A program made the position numbers and the translations under genes. Below, piece by piece: positions 8,356 through 16,004 of a stretch of DNA of 57,229 nucleotides. Positions within the stretch are counted from its first letter, which is position 1; every line of letters starts with the position of its first letter. Origin of the DNA: Lachnospiraceae bacterium (GTDB lineage Bacteria > Bacillota > Clostridia > Lachnospirales > Lachnospiraceae). Location: the NCBI GenBank assembly GCA_900751995.1, contig CAADTP010000031.1, forward strand, positions 1 to 57,229, in the 5' to 3' direction. The notes under the pieces were generated by a model that worked only from the letters and a program-made list of their open reading frames with translations, searched no databases and was not told where the DNA came from.

Positions 8356-8393
8356 ATGAGAGGGGCCGCCGCACTCAGGTGCAGCGGCCTCAT
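8356..8393 (+). promoter_or_regulatory. Strong intercistronic hairpin between binding protein and permease genes
   Basis: ATGAG...GGCCGC.CGCAC (from 8356) pairs with GTGC.GCGGCC..CTCAT (to 8393) with a four-base loop and no T tract. Such hairpins after SBP genes commonly stabilise the upstream mRNA and set a higher SBP:permease ratio (known for malE-type operons; inference here). Confidence 0.7.
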
Positions 8394-8422
8394 ACATAGA
8401 AGGAATAGAAGGAGTGATTCTT

Positions 8423-9325
8423 ATGGCTAAAACTACCAAGTCACAGGCACGGACAAAGAGAGAGCGCAGTGAGTTCCTCTGGGGCTGGCTGTTTATTCTC
8501 CCAACAACAATCGGACTGATCGTATTGAACATCATTCCGATCTTCCAGACTATTTACCAGAGCTTTTTCAAGACAGGAGATTTTGGTAAAGGAAATATCT
8601 TTATCGGTTTACAGAACTACCAGAAGGTTTTTGCAGATAAAGAGATCTGGCAGGCACTGATCAACACATTCAAATATGCGATCGTGGAGGTCCCTTTTTC
8701 CATTGTCATCGCACTTGTTCTTGCAGTACTTCTTAACAGAAAGATGAAGGGCCGTTCTATTTACAGAACCATCATCTTCCTTCCGATGGTAGCAGCTCCG
8801 GCAGCGGTAGCCATGGTATGGAGATGGCTGTTCAACTCTGATTATGGTCTTATCAATAACGTTTTCCATGTTCATGTAAACTGGGTTTCTAATCCGAAAA
8901 TTGCAGTATTTGCAGTTGCGATCATCGGTGTATGGTCTATCATCGGTTACAATATGGTTCTTTTCCTGTCAGGACTTCAGGAAATCCCGAGAGATTATTA
9001 TGAAGCAGCATCCATTGACGGTGCAACAGGCGTGAATGCATTCTTTAACATCACGGTCCCGCTTCTTTCACCAACCATTTTCTTCGTACTTGTTACCCGT
9101 GTGATCGGATCCCTTCAGGTATTCGACCTGATCTATATGGTTATTGACAAGTCAAACCCGGCACTTACCAAGACTCAGTCACTGGTTTACCTGTTCTATA
9201 AATATGCATTTATCAATAAGAACATGGGATACGGCGCTACGATCGTAGTAGTACTTCTTATTATCACCATGATCCTGACAGTATTTCAGATGATCGGTCA
9301 GAAGAAATGGGTATTCTACAACTAA
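8423..9325 (+). CDS. Sugar ABC transporter permease (MalF/LplB type)
   Basis: A 300-residue inner-membrane permease with six predicted transmembrane segments. The cytoplasmic EAA loop is YYEAASIDGATGVNAFFNITVPLL, which contacts the ATPase. I chose the ATG at 8423 because it lies eight bases after GGAG; an in-frame GTG at 8414 overlaps that ribosome binding site. It follows the binding-protein gene and precedes the second permease by 15 bases, forming the standard SBP-permease-permease operon for oligosaccharide uptake. Confidence 0.93.
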   Translation: MAKTTKSQARTKRERSEFLWGWLFILPTTIGLIVLNIIPIFQTIYQSFFKTGDFGKGNIFIGLQNYQKVFADKEIWQALINTFKYAIVEVPFSIVIALVLAVLLNRKMKGRSIYRTIIFLPMVAAPAAVAMVWRWLFNSDYGLINNVFHVHVNWVSNPKIAVFAVAIIGVWSIIGYNMVLFLSGLQEIPRDYYEAASIDGATGVNAFFNITVPLLSPTIFFVLVTRVIGSLQVFDLIYMVIDKSNPALTKTQSLVYLFYKYAFINKNMGYGATIVVVLLIITMILTVFQMIGQKKWVFYN

Positions 9326-9340
9326 AAAGGGGGATTAACC

Positions 9341-10180
9341 ATGGATAGTATGGAAACAAAAAAGAAATTAACCACTATTTTAATACATGTCATACTGATC
9401 ATTGTGTCCATAACGATGCTTGTGCCATTTATCTGGATGATCCTGACAGCTTTTAAAACTGTAACGGAAGCAACATCTGTAGATCCTTTCACCATTTTCC
9501 CGAAAATATGGAGAAAAGACGCATTTATTTCTGTTATCAATAACATGAACTTCCTGCTTCTGTACAAGAATACACTGCTTCTGATCTTCTTCCGAGTAGT
9601 GTGTGCGGTTCTTACAGCAACTATGGCAGGCTATGCATTTGGACGACTGAACTTCAAGGGCCGTGATCTCTGCTTCAGTCTTGTACTGTTCCAGATGATG
9701 GTTCCGGTACAGATCTTCATCATCCCGCAGTACCTGATGGTCAGCAAGATGGGTATGCTGAATACGATCTTTGCCCTTGTATTCCCAGGTATTGTTACTG
9801 CATTCGGTACTTTCCTTCTGAGACAGGGATATATGGGACTGCCGAAGGATCTGGAGGAGGCTGCCAGACTTGACGGATGTAACATCGGTCAGACCTTCCT
9901 TTACATCATGGCACCACTTACAAGATCCAGTATGGTCGCACTTGGAATTTTCACAGCTGTATTCGCGTTCAAAGATCTGATGTGGCCGATGATCGTTAAT
10001 ACAGATAAGGATATGCTGGTACTTTCTTCCGCACTTGCAAAGATGCAGGGCCAGTACGTATCCAAATTCCCGGAACTGATGGCTGCATCTCTGATCGCCT
10101 GCATTCCGATGATCGTGATCTACATGATCTTCCAGAAACAGTTTATCGAAGGTATTGCTACCAGCGGTGGAAAACTGTAA
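9341..10180 (+). CDS. Sugar ABC transporter permease (MalG type)
   Basis: A 279-residue permease with six predicted transmembrane segments and the EAA loop LEEAARLDGCNIGQTFLYIMAPL. It pairs with the 8423 permease to form the membrane channel of the CUT1-type importer. The start follows GGGGGATTAACC. A terminator follows the stop, and the alpha-galactosidase lies 180 bases further down. Confidence 0.93.
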   Translation: MDSMETKKKLTTILIHVILIIVSITMLVPFIWMILTAFKTVTEATSVDPFTIFPKIWRKDAFISVINNMNFLLLYKNTLLLIFFRVVCAVLTATMAGYAFGRLNFKGRDLCFSLVLFQMMVPVQIFIIPQYLMVSKMGMLNTIFALVFPGIVTAFGTFLLRQGYMGLPKDLEEAARLDGCNIGQTFLYIMAPLTRSSMVALGIFTAVFAFKDLMWPMIVNTDKDMLVLSSALAKMQGQYVSKFPELMAASLIACIPMIVIYMIFQKQFIEGIATSGGKL

Positions 10181-10208
10181 TCAGAAATATTACATAAGGT
10201 AATACAAG

Positions 10209-10266
10209 ACCGCTGACAATGTATATAACTGAGGATTTGGTTATTGAGGTTGTCAGCGGTATTTTT
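10209..10266 (+). terminator. Rho-independent terminator after the importer operon
   Basis: ACCGCTGACAA (10209-10219) pairs with TTGTCAGCGGT (10250-10260), followed by ATTTTT. An inner ATAAC/GTTAT helix extends the stem. Read-through into the alpha-galactosidase gene is possible. Confidence 0.8.
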
Positions 10267-10360
10267 ATCGAAGCAAATGCCAAAATGCACAGTTATTTGA
10301 TGATTCTTAAGGAAAGAGGCGGATATTTTTATCCGCAGTAAACGAAAAAAGGAGAAAATT

Positions 10361-12580
10361 ATGCCGATCAAATTTCACGAGGGATCAAAGACATTCCACA
10401 TTTATAACAAACATTTAAGCTACATCACCTGTATCATGGAAAATGGCCAGATGGAGAATCTGTACTATGGAAAAGCTATCCGCGATAAAGAGGATTTCAG
10501 TTATCTTCACGAGGAGATCATGCGTTCCCTGATGGCTGTATGCGTTCCGGAACCGGGACTTCTTTCCATGCAGTATACCAAACAGGAGTATCCTGTTTAC
10601 GGAACCGGTGATTTCAGAAGCCCCGCTCTTACTGTTCGTCAGGAGAACGGAAGTGAGATCGTAGATTTCAAATATGTTTCCCACGAGATCTATGGCGGCA
10701 AAAAGAAACTTGCAGGTCTTCCTGCAACTTATACAGAGAGCGATGAGGAAGCAACATCTCTGGACATCATACTTCATGATTCCGTGATGGACACAGATCT
10801 TGTTCTTACCTATTCTGTATATGAAGATTATCCGGTGGTCACCAAAAGCGCACGCCTTGTTCAGAAAGGGGATCAGAAGATCCGTCTTGAGAACGTGATG
10901 AGTGCAGCAGTGGAGTTCCCGGATATGGATTATGAGATGATCCATCTTTCCGGTGCGTGGGCACGTGAGCGCTATGTAAAAACGCGCAAACTTGAGATGG
11001 GTACACAGGCTGTACAGAGTCTTGCAGGAACTGGCTCCAGCTCTGAGCAGAATCCGTTTATCGCGCTGAAGCGTCCTCATACAACAGAAGATACAGGCGA
11101 GGTTTTCGGCTTCAGCTTTGTGTACAGCGGCAACTTCCTTGCACAGGTCGAGGTTTCCACCTACGAGATGACACGAGTTATGATGGGAATCAATCCACAG
11201 GGATTTTCCTGGGAGCTTTCCAGAGATGAGGAATTCCAGACTCCGGAGGTCGTTATGGTATACAGCGATAAGGGCTTAAACGGAATGAGCCAGGCTTACC
11301 ACAGACTGTACCGTGACCGCCTGATGCGCGGAAAATGGAGAAATCATGCACGCCCGATCCTTCTTAATAACTGGGAGGCAACCTATTTTGATTTTGATGA
11401 GGAAAAAATCCTTAATATTGCAAAAAAAGCCAAAGAGGTTGGGGTAGAGCTTTTCGTTCTGGATGACGGATGGTTCGGAACCAGAAACGATGATTACCAG
11501 GGCCTTGGCGACTGGTTCGTAAATAAGAATAAGCTTCCAAACGGAATTTCCGGACTTTCCCGCAAGATCGAGGAGATGGGCCTGAAATTTGGCCTCTGGG
11601 TAGAGCTTGAGATGGTAAACAAGAACAGCGACTGCTACAGAGCACATCCGGACTGGCTCATCGGAGCACCGGACCGTTTTGAGTCCCACTCAAGACATCA
11701 GCACGTTCTTGATTTTTCCAGATCTGAGGTTGTGGATTTTATTTATGATTCCATCTCCAAGGTTATCGAGGAATCTTCCATTTCCTACATTAAATGGGAT
11801 ATGAACCGCTACATGTCCGAGCCTTTCAGCCGCGGCGCATCTGCAGCAGATCAGGGCAAGACTATGCATAAATATATCCTTGGTGTATATGAGCTGTATA
11901 CAAGACTGACAGAGAGATTCCCTGACATCCTCTTTGAATCCTGCGCAAGCGGCGGAGCAAGATTTGATCCGGGAATGCTGTATTTTGCACCACAGACATG
12001 GACCAGTGATGATACCGATGCTGCTGAGAGAGAAAAGATCCAGTATGGTACTTCCTTCGTTTACCCCATCGTCAGCATGGGATCTCATGTATCAGCAGTA
12101 CCGAATCATCAGCTGCACCGTACCACACCGCTTTCCACAAGAGCAAATGTGGCATATTTCGGAACCTTTGGCTATGAGCTGGATCTGAACCTTTTAAGTG
12201 CCAAAGAGATCGAAGAGGTAAAGGCACAGGTGGAATTCATGAAGGAACATCGTGACCTGATCCAGGTGGAGGGTGATTTTTACCGTATCTTAAGCCCGTT
12301 CGAAGGAAATGATACTGCATGGATGGTTGTTTCCAGAGACAAAAAGCAGGCAGTTGCCGGATACTATGAAAGACTGAACAAGGTCAATGCTTCCTGGATG
12401 CGTCTGCGCTTCAAGGGTCTTGACGAGGATCAGCTTTACAAAGTAAAATGGGAAGATAAGTGCCTGAAAGCTTACGGAAATGAGCTGATGTATGCAGGAA
12501 TCCCGGTTGATCGTGACTACTGCAATAAGACAAACGGTGATTTCCATTCTGTATTGTATACAATTGAAGCAGAGGACTGA
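10361..12580 (+). CDS. aga: Alpha-galactosidase, GH36
   Basis: A 739-residue cytoplasmic enzyme that hydrolyses alpha-1,6-galactosyl bonds of raffinose-family sugars and melibiose. It carries the N-terminal beta-sandwich and central barrel of bacterial GH36 enzymes of about 730 residues. Motifs include LDDGWFG (367-373), LDFSRSEV (450-457), the nucleophile in YIKWDMNR (Asp480), CASGGARFDPG (528-538) and the acid/base region WTSDDTDA (Asp550). The usual EPEMVN motif reads ELEMVN (415-420), a Pro-to-Leu change. The start follows AAAAAAGGAGAAAATT. Its place between the importer and a second AraC regulator supports intracellular breakdown of imported alpha-galactosides. Confidence 0.95.
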   Translation: MPIKFHEGSKTFHIYNKHLSYITCIMENGQMENLYYGKAIRDKEDFSYLHEEIMRSLMAVCVPEPGLLSMQYTKQEYPVYGTGDFRSPALTVRQENGSEIVDFKYVSHEIYGGKKKLAGLPATYTESDEEATSLDIILHDSVMDTDLVLTYSVYEDYPVVTKSARLVQKGDQKIRLENVMSAAVEFPDMDYEMIHLSGAWARERYVKTRKLEMGTQAVQSLAGTGSSSEQNPFIALKRPHTTEDTGEVFGFSFVYSGNFLAQVEVSTYEMTRVMMGINPQGFSWELSRDEEFQTPEVVMVYSDKGLNGMSQAYHRLYRDRLMRGKWRNHARPILLNNWEATYFDFDEEKILNIAKKAKEVGVELFVLDDGWFGTRNDDYQGLGDWFVNKNKLPNGISGLSRKIEEMGLKFGLWVELEMVNKNSDCYRAHPDWLIGAPDRFESHSRHQHVLDFSRSEVVDFIYDSISKVIEESSISYIKWDMNRYMSEPFSRGASAADQGKTMHKYILGVYELYTRLTERFPDILFESCASGGARFDPGMLYFAPQTWTSDDTDAAEREKIQYGTSFVYPIVSMGSHVSAVPNHQLHRTTPLSTRANVAYFGTFGYELDLNLLSAKEIEEVKAQVEFMKEHRDLIQVEGDFYRILSPFEGNDTAWMVVSRDKKQAVAGYYERLNKVNASWMRLRFKGLDEDQLYKVKWEDKCLKAYGNELMYAGIPVDRDYCNKTNGDFHSVLYTIEAED

Positions 12581-12637
12581 TTTCTGTAAATGATGGAATA
12601 AAAATTATCTGCAGAAAAACATCCGCCTGACCAGAAA

Positions 12638-12671
12638 AATAACAGGCCGCCGGATATGGCGGCCTGTTATT
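12638..12671 (+). terminator. Hairpin terminator after the GH36 gene
   Basis: AATAACAGGCCGCC (12638-12651) pairs perfectly with GGCGGCCTGTTATT (12658-12671). The T tract is short, so termination may be partial. Confidence 0.7.
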
Positions 12672-12729
12672 GGGTGGCGAAGCAGCTCACAGGCGGAAAC
12701 ATAATATATGACATCAGGGAGGTGACAAG

Positions 12730-13650
12730 TTGCTTCACACAGTTGGTTTTACAAACTCGGACAGCTTTAAATGTCTGGAGAATTTAAAGAAAGGTGCGGT
12801 GGATCTCTGTCTTACTTATTGTGGATGGGAAAAATGCGATCCGGGACATCGATTTGGACCAAATAACAGGATCTCTCATGTACTTCATATCGTGGAATCC
12901 GGAAGCGGAGTTTTTGAGATGGATGGCCATCAGTATCATCTGACAGGTGGAGAAGCATTTCTGATCCCATCCAGTGTGGAGGCCTGGTATGAGGCAGACA
13001 TGGACAATCCCTGGACATATCGCTGGGTAGGATTTGAGGGAATGACTGCGGAGGAAGTGATCCATGTAAGCGGCTTCAGCCGGGAAAATCCGGTCCGAAG
13101 GATCCACTGCATGGAAAATGCTGCAAAATATATTGATGCAATGGTCCAGACCAACAAGCTCGTTTTTGAAAATGAGCTGAAACGGAACGGACTTCTGCTG
13201 CTTCTTTTTTCTGACCTGATCACAGATAACCGGGATGCATGTCTGAGAGAAGGCAAGCTTCTTCCATCCCACAGATATCCCAATTCCGTTTATGTGGAGC
13301 AGGCAGTGGATTACATTGCAGCCAACTTTGACAAGCGTCTGAAGATCAATGAGCTGGCAGACCGCATTGGTGTCAACCGGAGCTATCTTACCAGCTCGTT
13401 TAAAAAAAGCCTCGGATGCTCGCCGCAGGAATATCTTATGAATCTTCGCATTGAGAAGGCAAAGACTCTTCTGAAAAACGGAGATATTCAGGTCAGTGAA
13501 GTAGCTGCAAAAGTAGGGTATGGAGATCCGCTGGCTTTTTCCAAGGTATTCAAGGCAAGAACAGGAAGAAGTCCGAGAGAATACAAGGAAGAAAAGAGAA
13601 AACTTGTAGTGAAGGGGAAAAAAGGGGATTATACGGAATCTGAGGACTGA
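12730..13650 (+). CDS. AraC family transcriptional regulator (MsmR/RafR-like)
   Basis: A 306-residue regulator with an N-terminal cupin sensing domain (about residues 25-100: FGPNNRISHVLHIVESGSG, GGEAFLIPSS) and a C-terminal AraC-type double HTH (about 195-295: INELADRIGVNRSYLTSSFKKSLG, VSEVAAKVGYGDPLAFSKVFKARTGRSP). It begins with TTG, preceded by a strong GGGAGGTGACAAG, which decides the start. It lies between the GH36 and GH4 alpha-galactosidase genes and is a paralogue of the 2459-3286 regulator. Activation of the surrounding genes by an intracellular alpha-galactoside is the likely role (inference). Confidence 0.92.
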   Translation: MLHTVGFTNSDSFKCLENLKKGAVDLCLTYCGWEKCDPGHRFGPNNRISHVLHIVESGSGVFEMDGHQYHLTGGEAFLIPSSVEAWYEADMDNPWTYRWVGFEGMTAEEVIHVSGFSRENPVRRIHCMENAAKYIDAMVQTNKLVFENELKRNGLLLLLFSDLITDNRDACLREGKLLPSHRYPNSVYVEQAVDYIAANFDKRLKINELADRIGVNRSYLTSSFKKSLGCSPQEYLMNLRIEKAKTLLKNGDIQVSEVAAKVGYGDPLAFSKVFKARTGRSPREYKEEKRKLVVKGKKGDYTESED

Positions 13651-13672
13651 TTCTGTGATATATTTCACGAAG

Positions 13673-13734
13673 AAAAAAACTCTCTGTCTGTGCCAGAATA
13701 TATAAAATTCTGGTATCGGGCAGAGAGTTTTTTA
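13673..13734 (+). terminator. Rho-independent terminator after the AraC regulator
   Basis: AAAAAACTCTCTG pairs with the mirrored CAGAGAGTTTTTT, with an inner CCAGAAT/ATTCTGG helix. The structure works in both directions. Confidence 0.85.
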
Positions 13735-13961
13735 TGTCATAAGAAATGTTATAGAAAATTACTTCCAGGTATCTCATGCAACAAAACAACAATTATTAAC
13801 ATCAAAGTACATATTTTAAACAAGTTTCTGGTAGTATGATAAGATCACAAAGAAAACGAAGCGGGACTGCACCGCAGAAATAGCAGAAAATCAGGAATTT
13901 TAAAGAAAAATATAACAATTCCGGATAAGAGATCCAACAAAGAAAGCAGGAGGAAACGAAC
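13735..13961 (+). other. Intergenic region upstream of the GH4 gene
   Basis: No gene is visible. A TATGAT (13835-13840) could be a -10 box without a good -35, again suggesting activator control. The ribosome binding site GCAGGAGG immediately precedes the GH4 start. Confidence 0.35.
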
Positions 13962-15287
13962 ATGATCAAAATTACATTCATGGGAGCTGGAAGCACGGTT
14001 TTCGCAAGAAATGTACTTGGCGACTGTATGTGCACACCGGCACTTCGCGAGAGCGAGATCGCACTTTATGATATCGACGAGAAGAGACTGGAGGATTCCA
14101 GAATTATCTTAAGTGCCATCAACCACAACGTAAATGAGGATCGCGCAGTGATCAAAACATATCTCGGTGCTGAGAACCGTAAAGATGCACTTCGTGATGC
14201 AGACTTCGTAGTCAATGCCATTCAGGTAGGCGGCTATGAGCCATGTACAGTAACAGACTTTGAGATCCCGAAGAAATACGGCATCAAACAGACTATCGCA
14301 GATACCCTGGGAATTGGTGGTATCATGCGTGCACTTCGTACCATTCCGGTTCTGGAAGAGTTCGCACGGGATATGGAAGAGGTCTGCCCGAACACTCTGT
14401 TCCTGAACTACTCCAACCCTATGGCAATGCTCACCGGCTATATGCAGCGTTTCACAAAGATCCGCACCGTAGGTCTCTGCCACAGCGTTCAGGTCTGCTC
14501 CCAGAAACTTCTTGAGGGAATGGGAATGGAAGACAAGCTTGAGGGACGTACCGAGCTGATCGCAGGTATCAACCACATGGCATGGCTTCTTGAGATCCAC
14601 GACAAAGACGGAAATGATCTGTATCCGGAGATCCGCAGAATTGCCGAGGAGAAGAATACCTCCGGTGAGAAGCATGAGGACATGGTGCGTTATGAGTATA
14701 TCCGTCATCTTGGATACTATTGTACAGAGTCCAGTGAGCACAATGCAGAGTATAATCCGTTCTTCATTAAATCCAAATATCCGGAGATGATCGAGGAGTT
14801 CAATATTCCGCTTGACGAATATCCGAGAAGATGTATCAAACAGATCGAGGGCTGGGAAAAAGAGCGCGAGGATATCCTCAAGGATGGCAAGATCGGCCAT
14901 GAGAGAAGTAAAGAGTATGCTTCTTATATCATGGAGGCTGTTGTTACAAACACACCGTACAAGATCGGTGGAAATGTTCTTAACAACGGTTACATCGATA
15001 ACCTTCCGTCGGATGCCTGCGTAGAGGTTCCATGCTATATCGACGGAACCGGTGTACATCCGGTAAAAGTGGGCAAGCTTCCTACACAGCTGGCAGCTAT
15101 GAACTCATCCAATGTCAGCCCGCAGCTCCTTGCTATTGAGGCAGCAGTGACCAAAGACCGCCAGAAAATCTATCAGGCAGCCATGATGGACCCGCACACA
15201 GGTGCAGAGCTGAACATCAAAGACATCCAGGCAATGTGTGATGAGCTGATCGAGGCACATGGGGACTATATGAAGATGTACCGCTAA
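13962..15287 (+). CDS. melA: Alpha-galactosidase, GH4 (MelA type, NAD+/Mn2+ dependent)
   Basis: A 441-residue GH4 enzyme. It has the N-terminal Rossmann NAD-binding motif GAGST (8-12), LYDID, NAIQVGGY and FLNYSNPM, the metal-binding Cys-His in GLCHSVQ (Cys173, His174) and AGINHMAWLL (201-210, His205). The sequence follows MelA of Bacillus very closely (INAIQVGGY...DFEIPK..G..QTIADT.GIGGI), more so than the maltose-6-phosphate or alpha-glucosidase branches. GH4 enzymes work by NAD-dependent oxidation and elimination and need a divalent metal. With the GH36 enzyme this gives two mechanistically different alpha-galactosidases in one locus. Confidence 0.93.
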   Translation: MIKITFMGAGSTVFARNVLGDCMCTPALRESEIALYDIDEKRLEDSRIILSAINHNVNEDRAVIKTYLGAENRKDALRDADFVVNAIQVGGYEPCTVTDFEIPKKYGIKQTIADTLGIGGIMRALRTIPVLEEFARDMEEVCPNTLFLNYSNPMAMLTGYMQRFTKIRTVGLCHSVQVCSQKLLEGMGMEDKLEGRTELIAGINHMAWLLEIHDKDGNDLYPEIRRIAEEKNTSGEKHEDMVRYEYIRHLGYYCTESSEHNAEYNPFFIKSKYPEMIEEFNIPLDEYPRRCIKQIEGWEKEREDILKDGKIGHERSKEYASYIMEAVVTNTPYKIGGNVLNNGYIDNLPSDACVEVPCYIDGTGVHPVKVGKLPTQLAAMNSSNVSPQLLAIEAAVTKDRQKIYQAAMMDPHTGAELNIKDIQAMCDELIEAHGDYMKMYR

Positions 15288-15345
15288 GGCAGGAGATGAT
15301 CGGAAGGCAGCAAAAACTTTGAAATAAATATGCAAGGCGGCATAT

Positions 15346-15390
15346 AAAGGCCGGAACACCAGAATGGGGAGGGTGTTCCGGCCTTTCTTT
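15346..15390 (+). terminator. Rho-independent terminator after melA
   Basis: AAAGGCCGGAACACC (15346-15360) pairs with GGTGTTCCGGCCTTT (15372-15386) and is followed by CTTT. Confidence 0.85.
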
Positions 15391-15415
15391 ATATGGAACT
15401 TTTGATAAATAATAA

Positions 15416-15563
15416 AAACAACAGATCGCTGTCCAGGTCATGGAAGAACTGGAACGTCAGGGCAAACAGATCCCGGAAGATGTTGCGGTAACCGGCTATG
15501 ATAATTCACTATATGCAAGACAGGGACAGGGCATTACCACTATCACCCATCCCCAGGAAAAAC
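15416..15563 (+). pseudogene. C-terminal fragment of a LacI/GalR-fold regulator (AraR-like)
   Basis: In one frame the sequence encodes about 50 residues typical of the end of a LacI-fold effector domain: a VMEELERQGKQIPEDVAVTGYDNS segment, then TTITHPQEKLG. The DNA-binding domain and the rest are absent; a stop codon precedes it. In arabinose loci this would be the GntR/LacI-type regulator AraR. The reading frame ends at the junction with the araA remnant near 15563. Confidence 0.75.
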
Positions 15564-15986
15564 TGGGAGATCGATGCTTATCCGGTTAATGAGATCGCAG
15601 AATATGTTCAGGATGTAAGCCAGGGAGATATTGATGTTCTGGTAGAAGAATATTATAATAAATATGACATGATTCTGGATGGACGTGACCCTGAGGAATT
15701 TAAGAAGCATGTAGCAGTCCAGGCAGGGATCGAGATCGGTTTTGAGCGCTTCCTCGAGGAGAAAAAATATCAGGCTATCGTAACACACTTTGGTGATCTG
15801 GGCTCCCTGGAACAGCTTCCGGGACTTGCGATCCAGCGACTGATGGAAAAAGGCTATGGCTTCGGTGGCGAGGGTGACTGGAAAACAGCAGCTATGGGTA
15901 TTGAAGCGGTTTATATTGATGGCGATACAACGATCCGGAATCTGCAGAATGAGCTGAGATGGAACAGCATGTATTTCAGCAAATAA
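15561..15986 (+). pseudogene. araA: Internally deleted L-arabinose isomerase remnant
   Basis: From the Trp codon at 15564 the frame encodes a central AraA segment (WEIDAYPVNEIAEYV; then LPGLAIQRLMEKGYGFGGEGDWKTAAM), which corresponds to the middle of the roughly 500-residue isomerase. At about 15898 it jumps to a C-terminal AraA segment (YIDGDTTIRNLQNELRWN) and stops at 15986. Most of the N-terminal region and about 160 central to C-terminal residues are missing, including active-site parts, so it cannot be a functional isomerase. Assignment rests on recognised AraA sequence; junction positions are approximate. Confidence 0.8.
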
Positions 15987-16004
15987 TATGGGAGGTTTTT
16001 TACA

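Noticed and set aside
7070..10180. Missing ATPase as a sign of a broken importer
   Set aside because: Oligosaccharide importers of this class commonly rely on a shared MsmX/MsmK-type ATPase encoded elsewhere, so the operon is complete as it stands.
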